Shown: in pieces, positions 33,538 through 41,856 of the stretch
Layout of the letters: each line of letters begins with the position of its first letter
Numbering within the stretch: position 1 is the first letter of the stretch
Program-made: the position numbers and the translations under genes
Source: Mesorhizobium ciceri WSM4083
Lineage (GTDB): Bacteria; Pseudomonadota; Alphaproteobacteria; Rhizobiales; Rhizobiaceae
DNA: 64,000 nucleotides
Assembly (NCBI RefSeq): GCF_000519305.1
Contig: NZ_JAFG01000003.1
Span: 747,070 to 811,069, forward strand
Direction: 5' to 3'
Notes under the pieces: model-generated
Seen by the model: the letters and a program-made list of their open reading frames with translations, nothing else
Databases searched by the model: none
Told to the model about the DNA's origin: nothing

Positions 33538-35100
33538 TCAGATGGACCGGCGCAGGCTGTCGGCCATTTTCTCACCAATCATGATCGAGGTGAGATTGGT
33601 GTTTGCCTGGCAATCGAGCGGCATGATCGACGCATCGATAACCCGCAATCCTTCCAAACCGTAGACCCGGCATTCCGGATCGACCACGGCCTCGCCGAGC
33701 CGTCCCATGCAACAGCCTCCGATCCCATGCTGCGCATCGGAAGACTGCGCCAGCAGGAAATTGTCGACCTCCTCGTCGCTTGCCGTTTCGAGCCATGACA
33801 AAGGCAGATCGGAATCCCCCAGCAGAACGCGCTCGGCGATCGCCTGGATCGGCGCCTGCCGGGCAATCTCGCCAAGGTGGCGATAGGCGATACGCATGCG
33901 CTGAAGATCCATTGGATCGTCCAGCATGTTTTCTTCTACGATCGGCTGGTCGAAAGGGTTGGCGGAACGCAGTTGCACGGTGCCGCGGCTCTTGGCTTCC
34001 ATCAGGATCAGATTGACCATGGCCTCGCCGAACTGGGCGCTGTCGGACTCCACGCCGATACCGCCATGGTTCATGGCGACGTAGAGAATGTCGTCGCGCT
34101 CGGCACCCGGCACGCCGGAACTCATTCGCACACAGCAGTTGGTATGCCGCGCGTCGACATCGGTCGCCTTGAATTCCGGCTTCAGCTTCAGTTCGATGCG
34201 GCAATAAGGATGGTCGAAGAAACCTTCGCCGACCGGCAGGTCGGCCAGCACCTCGATGTCCTTTCGGTTCAAGAGAGCCGCCGGACCGATGCCCGAGCGC
34301 TGCAGGATGGCCGGAGAGTGGATGGCGCCGGCCGAAAGGATGACCAGCGGCGCCTCGAGTTTGCGAACCTGACCAGCCACGATGGCCAAAACGCCGATCG
34401 CTTTCTTGCCATCGAAAAGCACCTTGTCCACTGTCGCCTGCCCGATGATGGTGAGGTTCGGCCGGTCGCGGGCCCCTTCCAGATAGCCGTCATTGACCGA
34501 CACGCGCTTGCCGGCTCGACTGTTGATGGGATAGGTGCAAGCCCCTTCGGCATCCGGAGCATTGAGATCGTCATGCCAGGGATGGCCGAGAGCCATCGCG
34601 CTTTGGCGCATGGCCTTGTCGACGCTTCCCCAGCTTTCGACAGGCGCGCGGTAGATCGGAATCGGGCCATCGCTGCCGTGAAAATTGGCCGCAATCGGGT
34701 CATCTTCCAGCCGGCAGAAGAAGGGCAGCACGTCGGCTCCCGACCAGCCCTTGCATCCGATTTCCTCCCAGCGATCGAAGGCATGGAGCACACCGCGAAT
34801 GGCAATCTGCCCATTCACGGCCGTCGAACCGCCAAGCCCCTTGCCGCGCCAGTAGACCCGGTGTTCCTGCCGCTTCGTGCGACGAGCCATCAGGTCGGGA
34901 TACATGTATTGTTGCTGGAAATGATCGGGAAGCAGCAGGTTGAAGGGATTTGGGCTCGCCATCTCGGCAGGTTGCTCGCCGCTCCGGTAGTCTGGCCCCG
35001 CTTCCAGCAAAAGCACGTTCGTGGCAGCATCTTCGGTTAGCCGGGCGGCAAGAACAGCCCCGGCTGCGCCGGCTCCGACAACGATGACATCAAAGGGCAT
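33538..35100 (-). CDS. GMC-family FAD oxidoreductase
   Basis: The product has 520 residues starting MPFDVIVVGAGAAGAVLAARL at 35100. Further GMC motifs are RGKGLGGSTAVNG, LSAGAIHSPAILQRSGIGP and, near the end, AQHGIGGCCMGR and NTNLTSIMIGEKMADSL. The region that usually reads HP-GT-RMG here reads HGIGGCCMG, so the proline and threonine are replaced while the catalytic His is kept. It probably oxidises an alcohol. It converges on the IclR-linked operon, and the motif at 35256-35288 matches the operator of that operon. Confidence 0.87.
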   Translation of the reverse strand: MPFDVIVVGAGAAGAVLAARLTEDAATNVLLLEAGPDYRSGEQPAEMASPNPFNLLLPDHFQQQYMYPDLMARRTKRQEHRVYWRGKGLGGSTAVNGQIAIRGVLHAFDRWEEIGCKGWSGADVLPFFCRLEDDPIAANFHGSDGPIPIYRAPVESWGSVDKAMRQSAMALGHPWHDDLNAPDAEGACTYPINSRAGKRVSVNDGYLEGARDRPNLTIIGQATVDKVLFDGKKAIGVLAIVAGQVRKLEAPLVILSAGAIHSPAILQRSGIGPAALLNRKDIEVLADLPVGEGFFDHPYCRIELKLKPEFKATDVDARHTNCCVRMSSGVPGAERDDILYVAMNHGGIGVESDSAQFGEAMVNLILMEAKSRGTVQLRSANPFDQPIVEENMLDDPMDLQRMRIAYRHLGEIARQAPIQAIAERVLLGDSDLPLSWLETASDEEVDNFLLAQSSDAQHGIGGCCMGRLGEAVVDPECRVYGLEGLRVIDASIMPLDCQANTNLTSIMIGEKMADSLRRSI

Positions 35101-35255
35101 GCCGCACTCCCTGGATCCGACCAATGCACGGCTTACTCGACCGCGACATCATGTTGATTTCATTGTGCACGATCATCTGCTGGCAGGCTCGGCGCCGGGC
35201 GCCGGGAACCGACCACCTTAGCCGCCGTTGCACGACTGCAAGATCATCATGATTT

Positions 35256-35288
35256 GTTTTATATGTAAATACGATTTCGTATATGAAC
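35256..35288. promoter_or_regulatory. Second IclR-type operator, upstream of the GMC gene
   Basis: GTTTTATAT-N14-GTATATGAAC has almost the same arms and spacing as 23240-23273 and contains the perfect palindrome ATACGA-TT-TCGTAT. It lies about 155 bases upstream of the GMC start. The rest of the 435-base gap holds the stress promoter listed at 35457 and no gene. Confidence 0.5.
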
Positions 35289-35456
35289 CTATCGGAAGTG
35301 TTTCTTTTCACCATCTACTCCATATGGCGCGACGAACCCCGGTGCTCTCCGTCCCCTGCCGGCGGTTGTCACACCGTCATCGTCCATGGCCTTTTGATAG
35401 CGATCGGCTCTAGACAAAAGCGGTGTTTGACGTGCTGCCCTTCGAGTCATCCCCAG

Positions 35457-35481
35457 GGAACAACTGCTTCCATGGAAAGTT
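35457..35481 (+). promoter_or_regulatory. EcfG (general stress) promoter of the yciF-like gene
   Basis: GGAAC-N16-AGTT matches the alphaproteobacterial EcfG/RpoE2 consensus GGAAC-N16/17-CGTT with one mismatch. It lies about 55 bases upstream of the DUF892 gene start. DUF892 genes are frequent members of this stress regulon. Confidence 0.6.
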
Positions 35482-35535
35482 AGTCCATGGCTACACCGCC
35501 GGTGAGCTTTCACGACAATCCAAGGGAGACAAATC

Positions 35536-36054
35536 ATGGCGACTGCAAAAAAAGCGACGACAAAAGGACTGGAGGCTTTGTTCCTCGATGGGCTGAAGGA
35601 CATCTACTACGCTGAAAAGAAGATACTCAAAGCCTTGCCGAAGATGGCAAAGGGCGCCGAATCCGAGGAGGTGGCCGCAGCCTTTGAGAAACACCGCATG
35701 GAAACCGAAGGCCAGGTCGATCGGCTCGAGCAAGTGTTCGAACTTATGGACAAACCGGCCCGCGGCAAGACCTGTCCGGCGATCGACGGCATTCTTGAGG
35801 AAGGGTCGGAAATTCTCGACGAATACAAGGGTGACCCAGCGCTGGATGCAGGGCTGGTCGGCGCGGCACAGGCCGTCGAGCACTATGAAATCGCGCGCTA
35901 TGGCACGTTGGTCGCGTGGGCTGAACAGCTTGGCAAGAGCGACGTGGTCAAGCTCCTCAACGAGACATTGAAAGAGGAGGTCGCGACGGACGAAGCGCTT
36001 TCCGGGCTGGGTGAAGGCGGTGTCAATGAGCGCGCCCTGGATCAAGCTGCCTGA
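35536..36054 (+). CDS. DUF892 / YciF-family ferritin-like stress protein
   Basis: The product has 172 residues. The opening LEALFLDGLKDIYYAEKKILKALPKMA and the helices with EKHRMETEGQVDRLEQVF and VEHYEIARYGTLVAWAEQLG match YciE/YciF, four-helix ferritin-like proteins with conserved Glu and His residues that can hold a metal pair. The first 10 residues are rich in Lys, Ala and Thr. The exact role is unknown; the family is induced by stress. An EcfG-type promoter precedes the gene, and a strong terminator shared with the facing small gene follows. Confidence 0.9.
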   Translation: MATAKKATTKGLEALFLDGLKDIYYAEKKILKALPKMAKGAESEEVAAAFEKHRMETEGQVDRLEQVFELMDKPARGKTCPAIDGILEEGSEILDEYKGDPALDAGLVGAAQAVEHYEIARYGTLVAWAEQLGKSDVVKLLNETLKEEVATDEALSGLGEGGVNERALDQAA

Positions 36055-36110
36055 CTGGCGTCCTGACCGGGCGCTGCCCCGGCGCCGGGGCGACTCTCGC
36101 AGATGCAATC

Positions 36111-36140
36111 AGACCCACCCCGATACTTCGGGGTGGGTCT
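36111..36140. terminator. Bidirectional terminator
   Basis: AGACCCACCCCGA (36111-36123) pairs perfectly with TCGGGGTGGGTCT (36128-36140) over 13 bp, with a TACT loop. It separates the convergent yciF-like gene and the small repeat-protein gene. Confidence 0.82.
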
Positions 36141-36157
36141 GCTGAAATCAACCGCGA

Positions 36158-36355
36158 TCAGCGGTTCTTGTGGCTTTGTTCGCCAGCTTTCACGTGCTGT
36201 TCGTGGGTTCCACCACGCATGCCGGATCCATCGCCCTGCTGCCGTTGACCACCACCGGCGGCCTGCTGTTGCTGACGGTTTTTATTGTCGGCGTTCTTGT
36301 GGCTCTGCTGGCCTGCCTTCACGTGCTGTTCGTGGCTACCACCTTGATTGGGCAT
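36158..36355 (-). CDS. Small hydrophilic protein with a 14-residue repeat
   Basis: The product has 65 residues, all polar: Gln, Gly, His, Lys and Asn dominate and there is no hydrophobic core. HEQHVKAG-x-QSHKN occurs twice (residues 8-21 and 51-64) around a Gln/Gly-rich middle. AAGGAGAAGAAG lies directly before the ATG. The composition resembles hydrophilins or stress-induced repeat proteins, but I do not recognise a named family. A weak EcfG-like element (GGAAC-N16-TCTT) lies upstream at about 36404-36428, and its neighbour is a stress gene, so stress induction is plausible. Confidence 0.7.
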   Translation of the reverse strand: MPNQGGSHEQHVKAGQQSHKNADNKNRQQQQAAGGGQRQQGDGSGMRGGTHEQHVKAGEQSHKNR

Positions 36356-36598
36356 TCTTCTTCTCCTTCACAATCCACGAGGCGACAACCGCCTCCCCTG
36401 CCTAAGAAGAGTCAGACGCGAACGTTCCCTTACGTAATATTTTGTGAAGGATCCTGGTCAGACAAAACCTGCGATGGATGCCAACCTCGGAGTGCAAACG
36501 CAAATTAAGAAGGCCGTTCCCGGAAGGCGACAGCAAGGCGCTTGTCTTGCCTTCCGACAGGACGTCCGCAATCACGCTACTTGTCCGTTGCGCACGCA

Positions 36599-37504
36599 TC
36601 AGCCGTCGAGTCGTTTCGGCAACTCGGAGACGAGCGCATCTATTGCCAGCCGTGTCCGTAGCGGCAAATATTGGGTCGCCGGCCAGACAGCATAGCATTC
36701 CATCGACGCACTTGGCCGATCAGCCCACAGTGAAACGAGGGAGCCGGCAAGCAACTTATCACGGACAAGCCAACAAGGGAGCCAAGCCAAACCCATGCCC
36801 GCGACCGCGGCGTTCGCGATCGCCTCGAGATCATCGAACCGAAGCCGCGACGCGACCGAGACCTCGACGAGTGCGCCGCTTGTGTCAGGGAGTTGCCAGT
36901 CCTGTCCGTGATCGGCGCGCCAATAGAGCAACGTGTCATGATCTGCCAAATTCGCAATGACCTCAGGCGTGCCGTTAGCGGCAAGGTAGGCGGGAGCGGC
37001 GCAGAGGACCTTTGGCTGGCTGGTGAGGCGGCGCGCTTGCAATCCAGCGCCATTGCCCAGAGCCCCGTTTCGAACCCCGAGATCGATACCCTCCGCGATC
37101 AGATCTACCCGCCTGTCGCTAAAACTCAGATCGAGTTCGAGCCGGGGGTGTTCGCGAGCAAAAGCAAGGAGGATGGGGGCTATGCAGTAGCGGCCGAACA
37201 GCACCGGCATCGACACGCGCAACCTGCCGATGACGTCGCGCCTTCCCGATTCGAGAAGTGACTCGCCAGCCCGAAGCTCACCGATCGCACGCAGGCACCG
37301 CTCATAGTACTGCTGGCCGTCCTCCGTCAGATTTTGTGTGCGTGTCGTTCGATTGAAGAGGCGGACACCAAGACGATCTTCCAGTCGTGCGATGGATTTC
37401 CCGACGGCAGAGCGAGTGAGCGAAAGCCGTTCAGCAGCCTTCGCGAAACCGCCGGCTTCGACGGCTTCGACGAAGACTTGCACCCCGTCAAATCTGTCGC
37501 GCAT
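36599..37504 (-). CDS. LysR-family transcriptional regulator
   Basis: The product has 301 residues starting MRDRFDGVQVFVEAVEAGGF at 37504. The helix-turn-helix is SLTRSAVGKSIARLEDRLGVRLFNRTTR. The effector domain follows (VSMPVLFGRYCIAPILLAF; DLGVRNGALGNGAGL; MGLAWLPCWLVRD), of the AaeR/DmlR-like group. It is divergent from the cassette beginning at 37705, which it probably controls through the 200-base gap. The gap is AT-richer than its surroundings but shows no clear operator. Confidence 0.9.
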   Translation of the reverse strand: MRDRFDGVQVFVEAVEAGGFAKAAERLSLTRSAVGKSIARLEDRLGVRLFNRTTRTQNLTEDGQQYYERCLRAIGELRAGESLLESGRRDVIGRLRVSMPVLFGRYCIAPILLAFAREHPRLELDLSFSDRRVDLIAEGIDLGVRNGALGNGAGLQARRLTSQPKVLCAAPAYLAANGTPEVIANLADHDTLLYWRADHGQDWQLPDTSGALVEVSVASRLRFDDLEAIANAAVAGMGLAWLPCWLVRDKLLAGSLVSLWADRPSASMECYAVWPATQYLPLRTRLAIDALVSELPKRLDG

Positions 37505-37704
37505 TGAGCAAGCCGCCTCAAGGGTCGTCCAACGATTGTAGAACGGTGGGAACCAAAAACGGGAAGAACTGTCGCCACTGCTGACAATCATTCTACGCTA
37601 GGAACAAACCCACGCAAACGATTTTTGGATAGTCGCGCCCGTTGCCCGGATCGTGCGGCGACTTCAGTTCGTTTGGTCCGTCTTCCCAACCCAGGAGCCC
37701 TACC

Positions 37705-38004
37705 ATGAAACTGCTTTGCCTCGACATTCCCCAACCCGGCGCCACCATGGAACGGTACCAGCCGCATATGGCGGATGAAGTCCGTCACACTTGGCAGGCC
37801 TACAAGAGCGGCATCGTGCGCGACATCTATTTCCGCCAGGACCGTCCGGGCGTGGCCATCATAGCCGAATGCGACTCTATCGAAGCCGCCAGGCAGGCTC
37901 TGCGCGAATTTCCGCTGGCCAAGGCCGGCCTCATTGACTGGGACGTCATTCCGCTTGGCCCTTTCCTCAATTGGGAAACGCTGTTCGCGCCCGGCAATGC
38001 CTGA
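37705..38004 (+). CDS. Small dimeric alpha/beta-barrel-like protein (muconolactone isomerase/YCII-like)
   Basis: The product has 99 residues with AGGAG seven bases before the ATG. The pattern VRHTWQAYKSGIVRDIYFRQDRPGVAIIAE, then a helix with SIEAARQALREFPLAKAGLI and ending DVIPLGPFLNWETLF, matches small ferredoxin-like-fold proteins of the muconolactone isomerase/DUF3303 type. No catalytic residue can be assigned. It is the first gene of a five-gene plus-strand cassette containing an alcohol dehydrogenase, a DJ-1-family protein, an amidohydrolase and an SDR. Confidence 0.65.
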   Translation: MKLLCLDIPQPGATMERYQPHMADEVRHTWQAYKSGIVRDIYFRQDRPGVAIIAECDSIEAARQALREFPLAKAGLIDWDVIPLGPFLNWETLFAPGNA

Positions 38005-38103
38005 GACTTCGCGAAATCACGGAGCTGCGCCTGCCGCATTGGGCCGGCACAGCAGCTTTCGTCACGCGCTCGATGGCGCCAGGATCGATAAGGAATACAG
38101 ACA

Positions 38104-39153
38104 ATGAAAGTGCTGGGCTATTCCGCTCCATCGGCCACTGGCGCTCTCGATCCTTTCGTGTTCGAGCGGCGCGCTGCGCGGCCCGACGATGTCGTGATCG
38201 ACATCCTCTATTGCGGGGTCTGCCATACGGACCTGCACCTGGCGCGTAATCACTTTGGCTTCACGAGCTATCCTATCGTTCCCGGCCACGAGATCATCGG
38301 AAAGGTTCGACAGGTCGGTGAGAAGGTCAGTCGCTTCAAGGCCGGTGACATGGTCGGCGTCGGATGCCTTGTCGACTCATGCCAGCATTGCAAACCCTGC
38401 CTCAAGGGATGGGAGCAGGACTGCGCTGAAGGCGCGACCTTTACCTACGCCAGCCGCGACAGGCACGATGGCACCGTCACCCATGGCGGCTACTCCGATT
38501 CCATCGTCGTCTGTGATAAGTTCGTTCTCGCTCTCCCCGATGGACTCGATCCGGCCGGGGCCGCGCCGCTCTTGTGCGCCGGCATTACCACATGGTCGCC
38601 ACTCCACCGCTGGAATGTCCGCGAAGGCAGCAAGGTCGCCGTAGTCGGCCTCGGCGGCCTTGGCCATATGGGGCTGAAATTGGCAAAGGCGCTCGGCGCC
38701 GACGTCACGCTGTTCACCCGGTCAACCGGCAAGGATGAAGACGCCTTCCGGCTTGGTGCCGATCATGTGGTGCTGTCGAGCGATCCGGCCCAGATGACGG
38801 CTGTCGCCGGCCGCTTCGACGTGATCATCGACACCGTTCCCTACGATCACGACGTCAACCCGTATTTGCCGACGCTTGCGCTGGAAGGCGTGCTTGTCCT
38901 GATTGGCTATATGGGACCGCTGGGCACTTCAGTAAACGCCGGCGCGGTCGTGCGCGGCCGCAGGGCAATCTCGGGATCGTTTATCGGCGGCGTCGCCGAG
39001 ACCCAGCAGATGCTCGATTTCTGCGGCCGGCACGGCATCGTCTCCGATGTCGAGATCATTCCAATCCAGCAGATCAACGAAGCCTATGAGCGCATGTCGA
39101 AGAGCGATGTGAAGTATCGCTTCGTCATCGACATGGCCTCGCTGAAATCATGA
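38104..39153 (+). CDS. Zinc-dependent NAD(P) alcohol dehydrogenase (YahK/cinnamyl-type)
   Basis: The product has 349 residues. Catalytic zinc ligands are visible in YCGVCHTDLH and GHEIIGKV. The structural zinc cysteines lie in CQHCKPCLKGWEQDC, and the cofactor fold is VAVVGLGGLGHMGLKLAKAL. The layout is that of the YahK/cinnamyl-alcohol dehydrogenase group, which mainly reduces aldehydes with NADPH. AAGGA lies nine bases upstream of the ATG. The stop is 11 bases before the start of the DJ-1-family gene. Aldehyde reduction next to a DJ-1-family protein suggests detoxification of reactive carbonyls. Confidence 0.92.
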   Translation: MKVLGYSAPSATGALDPFVFERRAARPDDVVIDILYCGVCHTDLHLARNHFGFTSYPIVPGHEIIGKVRQVGEKVSRFKAGDMVGVGCLVDSCQHCKPCLKGWEQDCAEGATFTYASRDRHDGTVTHGGYSDSIVVCDKFVLALPDGLDPAGAAPLLCAGITTWSPLHRWNVREGSKVAVVGLGGLGHMGLKLAKALGADVTLFTRSTGKDEDAFRLGADHVVLSSDPAQMTAVAGRFDVIIDTVPYDHDVNPYLPTLALEGVLVLIGYMGPLGTSVNAGAVVRGRRAISGSFIGGVAETQQMLDFCGRHGIVSDVEIIPIQQINEAYERMSKSDVKYRFVIDMASLKS

Positions 39154-39164
39154 GGACCAAGACA

Positions 39165-39854
39165 ATGCCAGACACTATCAAGCCGATTCTTTGCGTCGTC
39201 ACCAGTCATCCGATCCGCGGCGACAGCGGTGAGCCGACAGGCTTCGCCATGGTCGAGCTTACGCATCCTCTTGCGGTTTTCCACGAGGCCGGCATTCCGG
39301 TCGAGATCGCCTCGATCCGCGGTGGACATCCGCCGATCGACTTCTTCGACCTCAAGGATCCGGTCAACGACCGCTTCTGGCACGACCAGGAATTTCGCGA
39401 TGCGCTCGCCCACTCGCTGATCCTGGGCGAGCTCGACCCGTCACGCTATTCGGCAGTCTTATTCGCCGGCGGCCACGGCACGATGTGGGACTTCGCCGAC
39501 AACGCGGCTGTCCAGCGCACGATCCGCGAGATCTACGAAGCAGGCGGCATCGTGTCCGCCGTCTGCCATGGCCCGGCCGCTCTGGTGAACGCGACGCTCT
39601 CCGACGCCAGCTACCTCGTCGCCGGCAAGAAGCTGGCCGCCTTTACCGACGAGGAGGAAGCGGAGGTCAAGTACACGAAAGTCGTGCCTTATCTGCTGGC
39701 GACCACGCTCAAGGAGCGAGGCGCGCTGCACCAGCCCGCGCCGAACTGGACGGAAAAGGTTGTGGTCGATGGTCGCCTGATCACGGGCCAGAATCCGGCG
39801 TCGGCGCACGGGGTCGGCCAGGCAGTCGTCGACAAGCTGACCGCAAAGTCCTGA
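39165..39854 (+). CDS. DJ-1/PfpI-family protein (Hsp31-like)
   Basis: The product has 229 residues. The ATG at 39165 has GAGGA eight bases upstream, preferred to the ATG at 39150 that overlaps the previous stop. The nucleophile elbow is AVCHGPAAL (Cys followed by His), preceded by AVLFAGGHGTMWDF with an upstream acidic residue in the usual position (IRGG...PPID). Members act as glyoxalase III, protein deglycases or chaperones. With the NADPH alcohol dehydrogenase upstream, detoxification of reactive carbonyl compounds is a reasonable inference. Confidence 0.88.
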   Translation: MPDTIKPILCVVTSHPIRGDSGEPTGFAMVELTHPLAVFHEAGIPVEIASIRGGHPPIDFFDLKDPVNDRFWHDQEFRDALAHSLILGELDPSRYSAVLFAGGHGTMWDFADNAAVQRTIREIYEAGGIVSAVCHGPAALVNATLSDASYLVAGKKLAAFTDEEEAEVKYTKVVPYLLATTLKERGALHQPAPNWTEKVVVDGRLITGQNPASAHGVGQAVVDKLTAKS

Positions 39855-39948
39855 GTGACGATATCCGGCGGTTGATCTTAAGGCGGCGTGTTCGGCAGGG
39901 CCGCTGTCAAGCCAACGAGTATGGCTGTACGGTTATGAAGGAGCAGAG

Positions 39949-40956
39949 ATGAAGATCACCGCGATCGAAGAGCATGCCCTTCCCGATGAGGTGCAACATG
40001 CGTGGAACACCATTCCTGGCGCCGATGACGGAACACTCGGGCTCAATCCAGGGATCCTCGGCAGTCGCCTTGCCGATCTCGGCGAACAGCGGCTGGGGCT
40101 GATGGACGAAACAGGCGTCGACGTGCAGGTCCTCTCCCTGACGACGCCCGGCCTCAACAACCTCGGGCATCACGCTGTCGATCTGGCCCGCCGCGTTAAC
40201 GATCTCCTGGCTGAAACCGTGGCCTCGAAGCCATCCCGCTTCCAGGCACTGGCCGTGCTGCCATCCATGAGCCCCGACGCAGCCGCGCAGGAGCTCAAGC
40301 GCTGTGTCGACCAGCTCGGCTGCAAGGGCGCCATTCTCTATGGACGCGTCGGTGAGAAGAATCTGGACCATGCGATCTTCGAGCCGACATTCGCCTGCGC
40401 GGCGGAGCTGGGCGTCCCGCTGCTGATCCATCCCCAGATTCCGCAGGCGAGCGTTCGCAACGCCTATTATGCGGGCTTCAGCACACCGATCGACCTTGCC
40501 TTGTCGACCTTTGGTCTTGGATGGCACTACGAGGCCGGCATCCAGTTCGTCCGCGTCGTCCTGGCCGGGGTATTCGACCGGTACCCCAACCTCCAGATGA
40601 TTCTCGGCCACTGGGGCGAAATGGTGATCTTCTATCTTGAGCGGCTCGCGATGCTGGATCGGGTGTCGGGGTTGCAGCGGCCCTTTGTCGATTACGTCCG
40701 CAACAATCTCTATCTGACCGCCAGCGGCATGTTCAGCCCGGCCTATCTGCAGCAGGCGATCGGCGCCGTGGGTCCCGACCGCATCCTGTTTTCGACGGAT
40801 TATCCCTATCAGTATCGCCCAGGAGGCGACGCGCGGCGTTTCATAGAGGATCTGACGCTCGGCAGTGCCTCCAAGGCCAAGTTTGCTCATGAAAACTGGG
40901 AGCGCTTGACCAGGAATTCGGGCTCGCAACCTGACGCAATTCCGTCGGGCGCATAG
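39949..40956 (+). CDS. Amidohydrolase-family decarboxylase (ACMSD-like)
   Basis: The product has 335 residues behind AAGGAGCAG. The TIM-barrel metal sites of amidohydrolase family 2 appear as IEEHALP in place of the usual N-terminal HxH, PLLIHPQIPQ with its His, LILGHWGE-like MILGHWGEMV, and the C-terminal Asp in ILFSTDYPYQY. Relatives are 2-amino-3-carboxymuconate semialdehyde decarboxylase, gamma-resorcylate decarboxylase and 5-carboxyvanillate decarboxylase. The N-terminal EEH instead of HxH also occurs in gamma-resorcylate-type enzymes. An aromatic acid substrate is therefore possible. Confidence 0.85.
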   Translation: MKITAIEEHALPDEVQHAWNTIPGADDGTLGLNPGILGSRLADLGEQRLGLMDETGVDVQVLSLTTPGLNNLGHHAVDLARRVNDLLAETVASKPSRFQALAVLPSMSPDAAAQELKRCVDQLGCKGAILYGRVGEKNLDHAIFEPTFACAAELGVPLLIHPQIPQASVRNAYYAGFSTPIDLALSTFGLGWHYEAGIQFVRVVLAGVFDRYPNLQMILGHWGEMVIFYLERLAMLDRVSGLQRPFVDYVRNNLYLTASGMFSPAYLQQAIGAVGPDRILFSTDYPYQYRPGGDARRFIEDLTLGSASKAKFAHENWERLTRNSGSQPDAIPSGA

Positions 40957-41037
40957 CCAAGCTTGCCGGCCATGGCGTGCGCACATCAAAAAGCCCGGGT
41001 CGGCGCACCCTTTCAATTCATAGAAGGACGCACGGTC

Positions 41038-41778
41038 TTGAAGCTCACGGAAAACACAATTCTCATCACAGGCGGCGCGACCGGCATCGGTTTTGCGCTT
41101 GCACGACGCCTTTCCGAAAAAGACAATCAGGTTATCATCTGCGGCAGGAACGAAGCCGCTCTTAGCCAGGCGCGGGAACAGGCGCCGGCGCTAGTCACCC
41201 GCATCTGCGATGTGGCCGATACCGAAAGTCGCCGGTCTATGGTCGATTGGCTGAAAGCGAACCATCCGGCGCTCAATGTGGTCATCAACAATGCCGGGGT
41301 TCAGCATCGGCGCGACTTCAACAATGATCCGGAGGCCGACACTCTCGACCAGGAGGTGGCAATCAACCTCACGGCGCCGATCCATCTGACCGTCGAACTG
41401 CTCCCAACCCTGAGGCGGCACGAGCAGGCCTACATCATCAACGTCAGCTCGGGCTTGGCGTTTTCGCCAATGGCGGATGTTCCCGTCTATTGCGCTACCA
41501 AGGCCGCGATCCATTCCTTTACGCTCAGTCTGCGCCATCAACTGAGGTCGACCGGAATTCGGGTGGTGGAGATGGCTCCACCAATTGTCGATACCGGTCT
41601 CGGCGGCAGCACGCGCAGCGGAGGAACAGCCAACCGTATGATGGTTAGTCCGGACGAATTCGCCACTGAGGCGCTTGCGCGGCTCGAAGCGGACAAGGAC
41701 GAGGTGCTTGTCGGTATTTCGGCCGATACGCGCCGGATGGGCGAAGCTTTGTTCGAGCGGATGAACAATCGCTCCTGA
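41038..41778 (+). CDS. Short-chain dehydrogenase (DltE-like)
   Basis: The product has 246 residues. It starts at a TTG (41038) with AAGGA nine bases upstream; the only in-frame ATGs upstream add about 25 unrelated residues. The NAD(P) motif is ILITGGATGIGFALA, then NVVINNAGVQ, catalytic Ser in INVSSGLAFSP and Tyr-Lys in VYCATKAAIHSF. This is the DltE/YncB-like SDR subgroup. It is the last gene of the cassette, and a bidirectional terminator follows. Confidence 0.9.
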   Translation: MKLTENTILITGGATGIGFALARRLSEKDNQVIICGRNEAALSQAREQAPALVTRICDVADTESRRSMVDWLKANHPALNVVINNAGVQHRRDFNNDPEADTLDQEVAINLTAPIHLTVELLPTLRRHEQAYIINVSSGLAFSPMADVPVYCATKAAIHSFTLSLRHQLRSTGIRVVEMAPPIVDTGLGGSTRSGGTANRMMVSPDEFATEALARLEADKDEVLVGISADTRRMGEALFERMNNRS

Positions 41779-41787
41779 GCCACTATG

Positions 41788-41815
41788 GGATTGCCGTCGC
41801 GGGTTGCGGCAATCC
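41788..41815. terminator. Bidirectional terminator between convergent SDR genes
   Basis: GGATTGCCG (41788-41796) pairs perfectly with CGGCAATCC (41807-41815) around a 10-base loop. It lies between the stops of two facing SDR genes. T-runs are weak, so confidence is moderate. Confidence 0.6.
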
Positions 41816-41856
41816 GCTCGTGGCCACGTGTCCTCGAGGTTTTGTCAGCGTGCGCT

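Noticed and set aside
35471..35490. Two CCATGG palindromes before the yciF-like gene
   Set aside because: They lie within the spacer and downstream of a good EcfG promoter, are restriction-site-like short words, and show no further symmetry.
37538..37596. GTAGAA...TTCTAC inverted words in the LysR (36599) divergent gap
   Set aside because: The arms are only 6 bp and 47 bases apart, too weak to call an operator.
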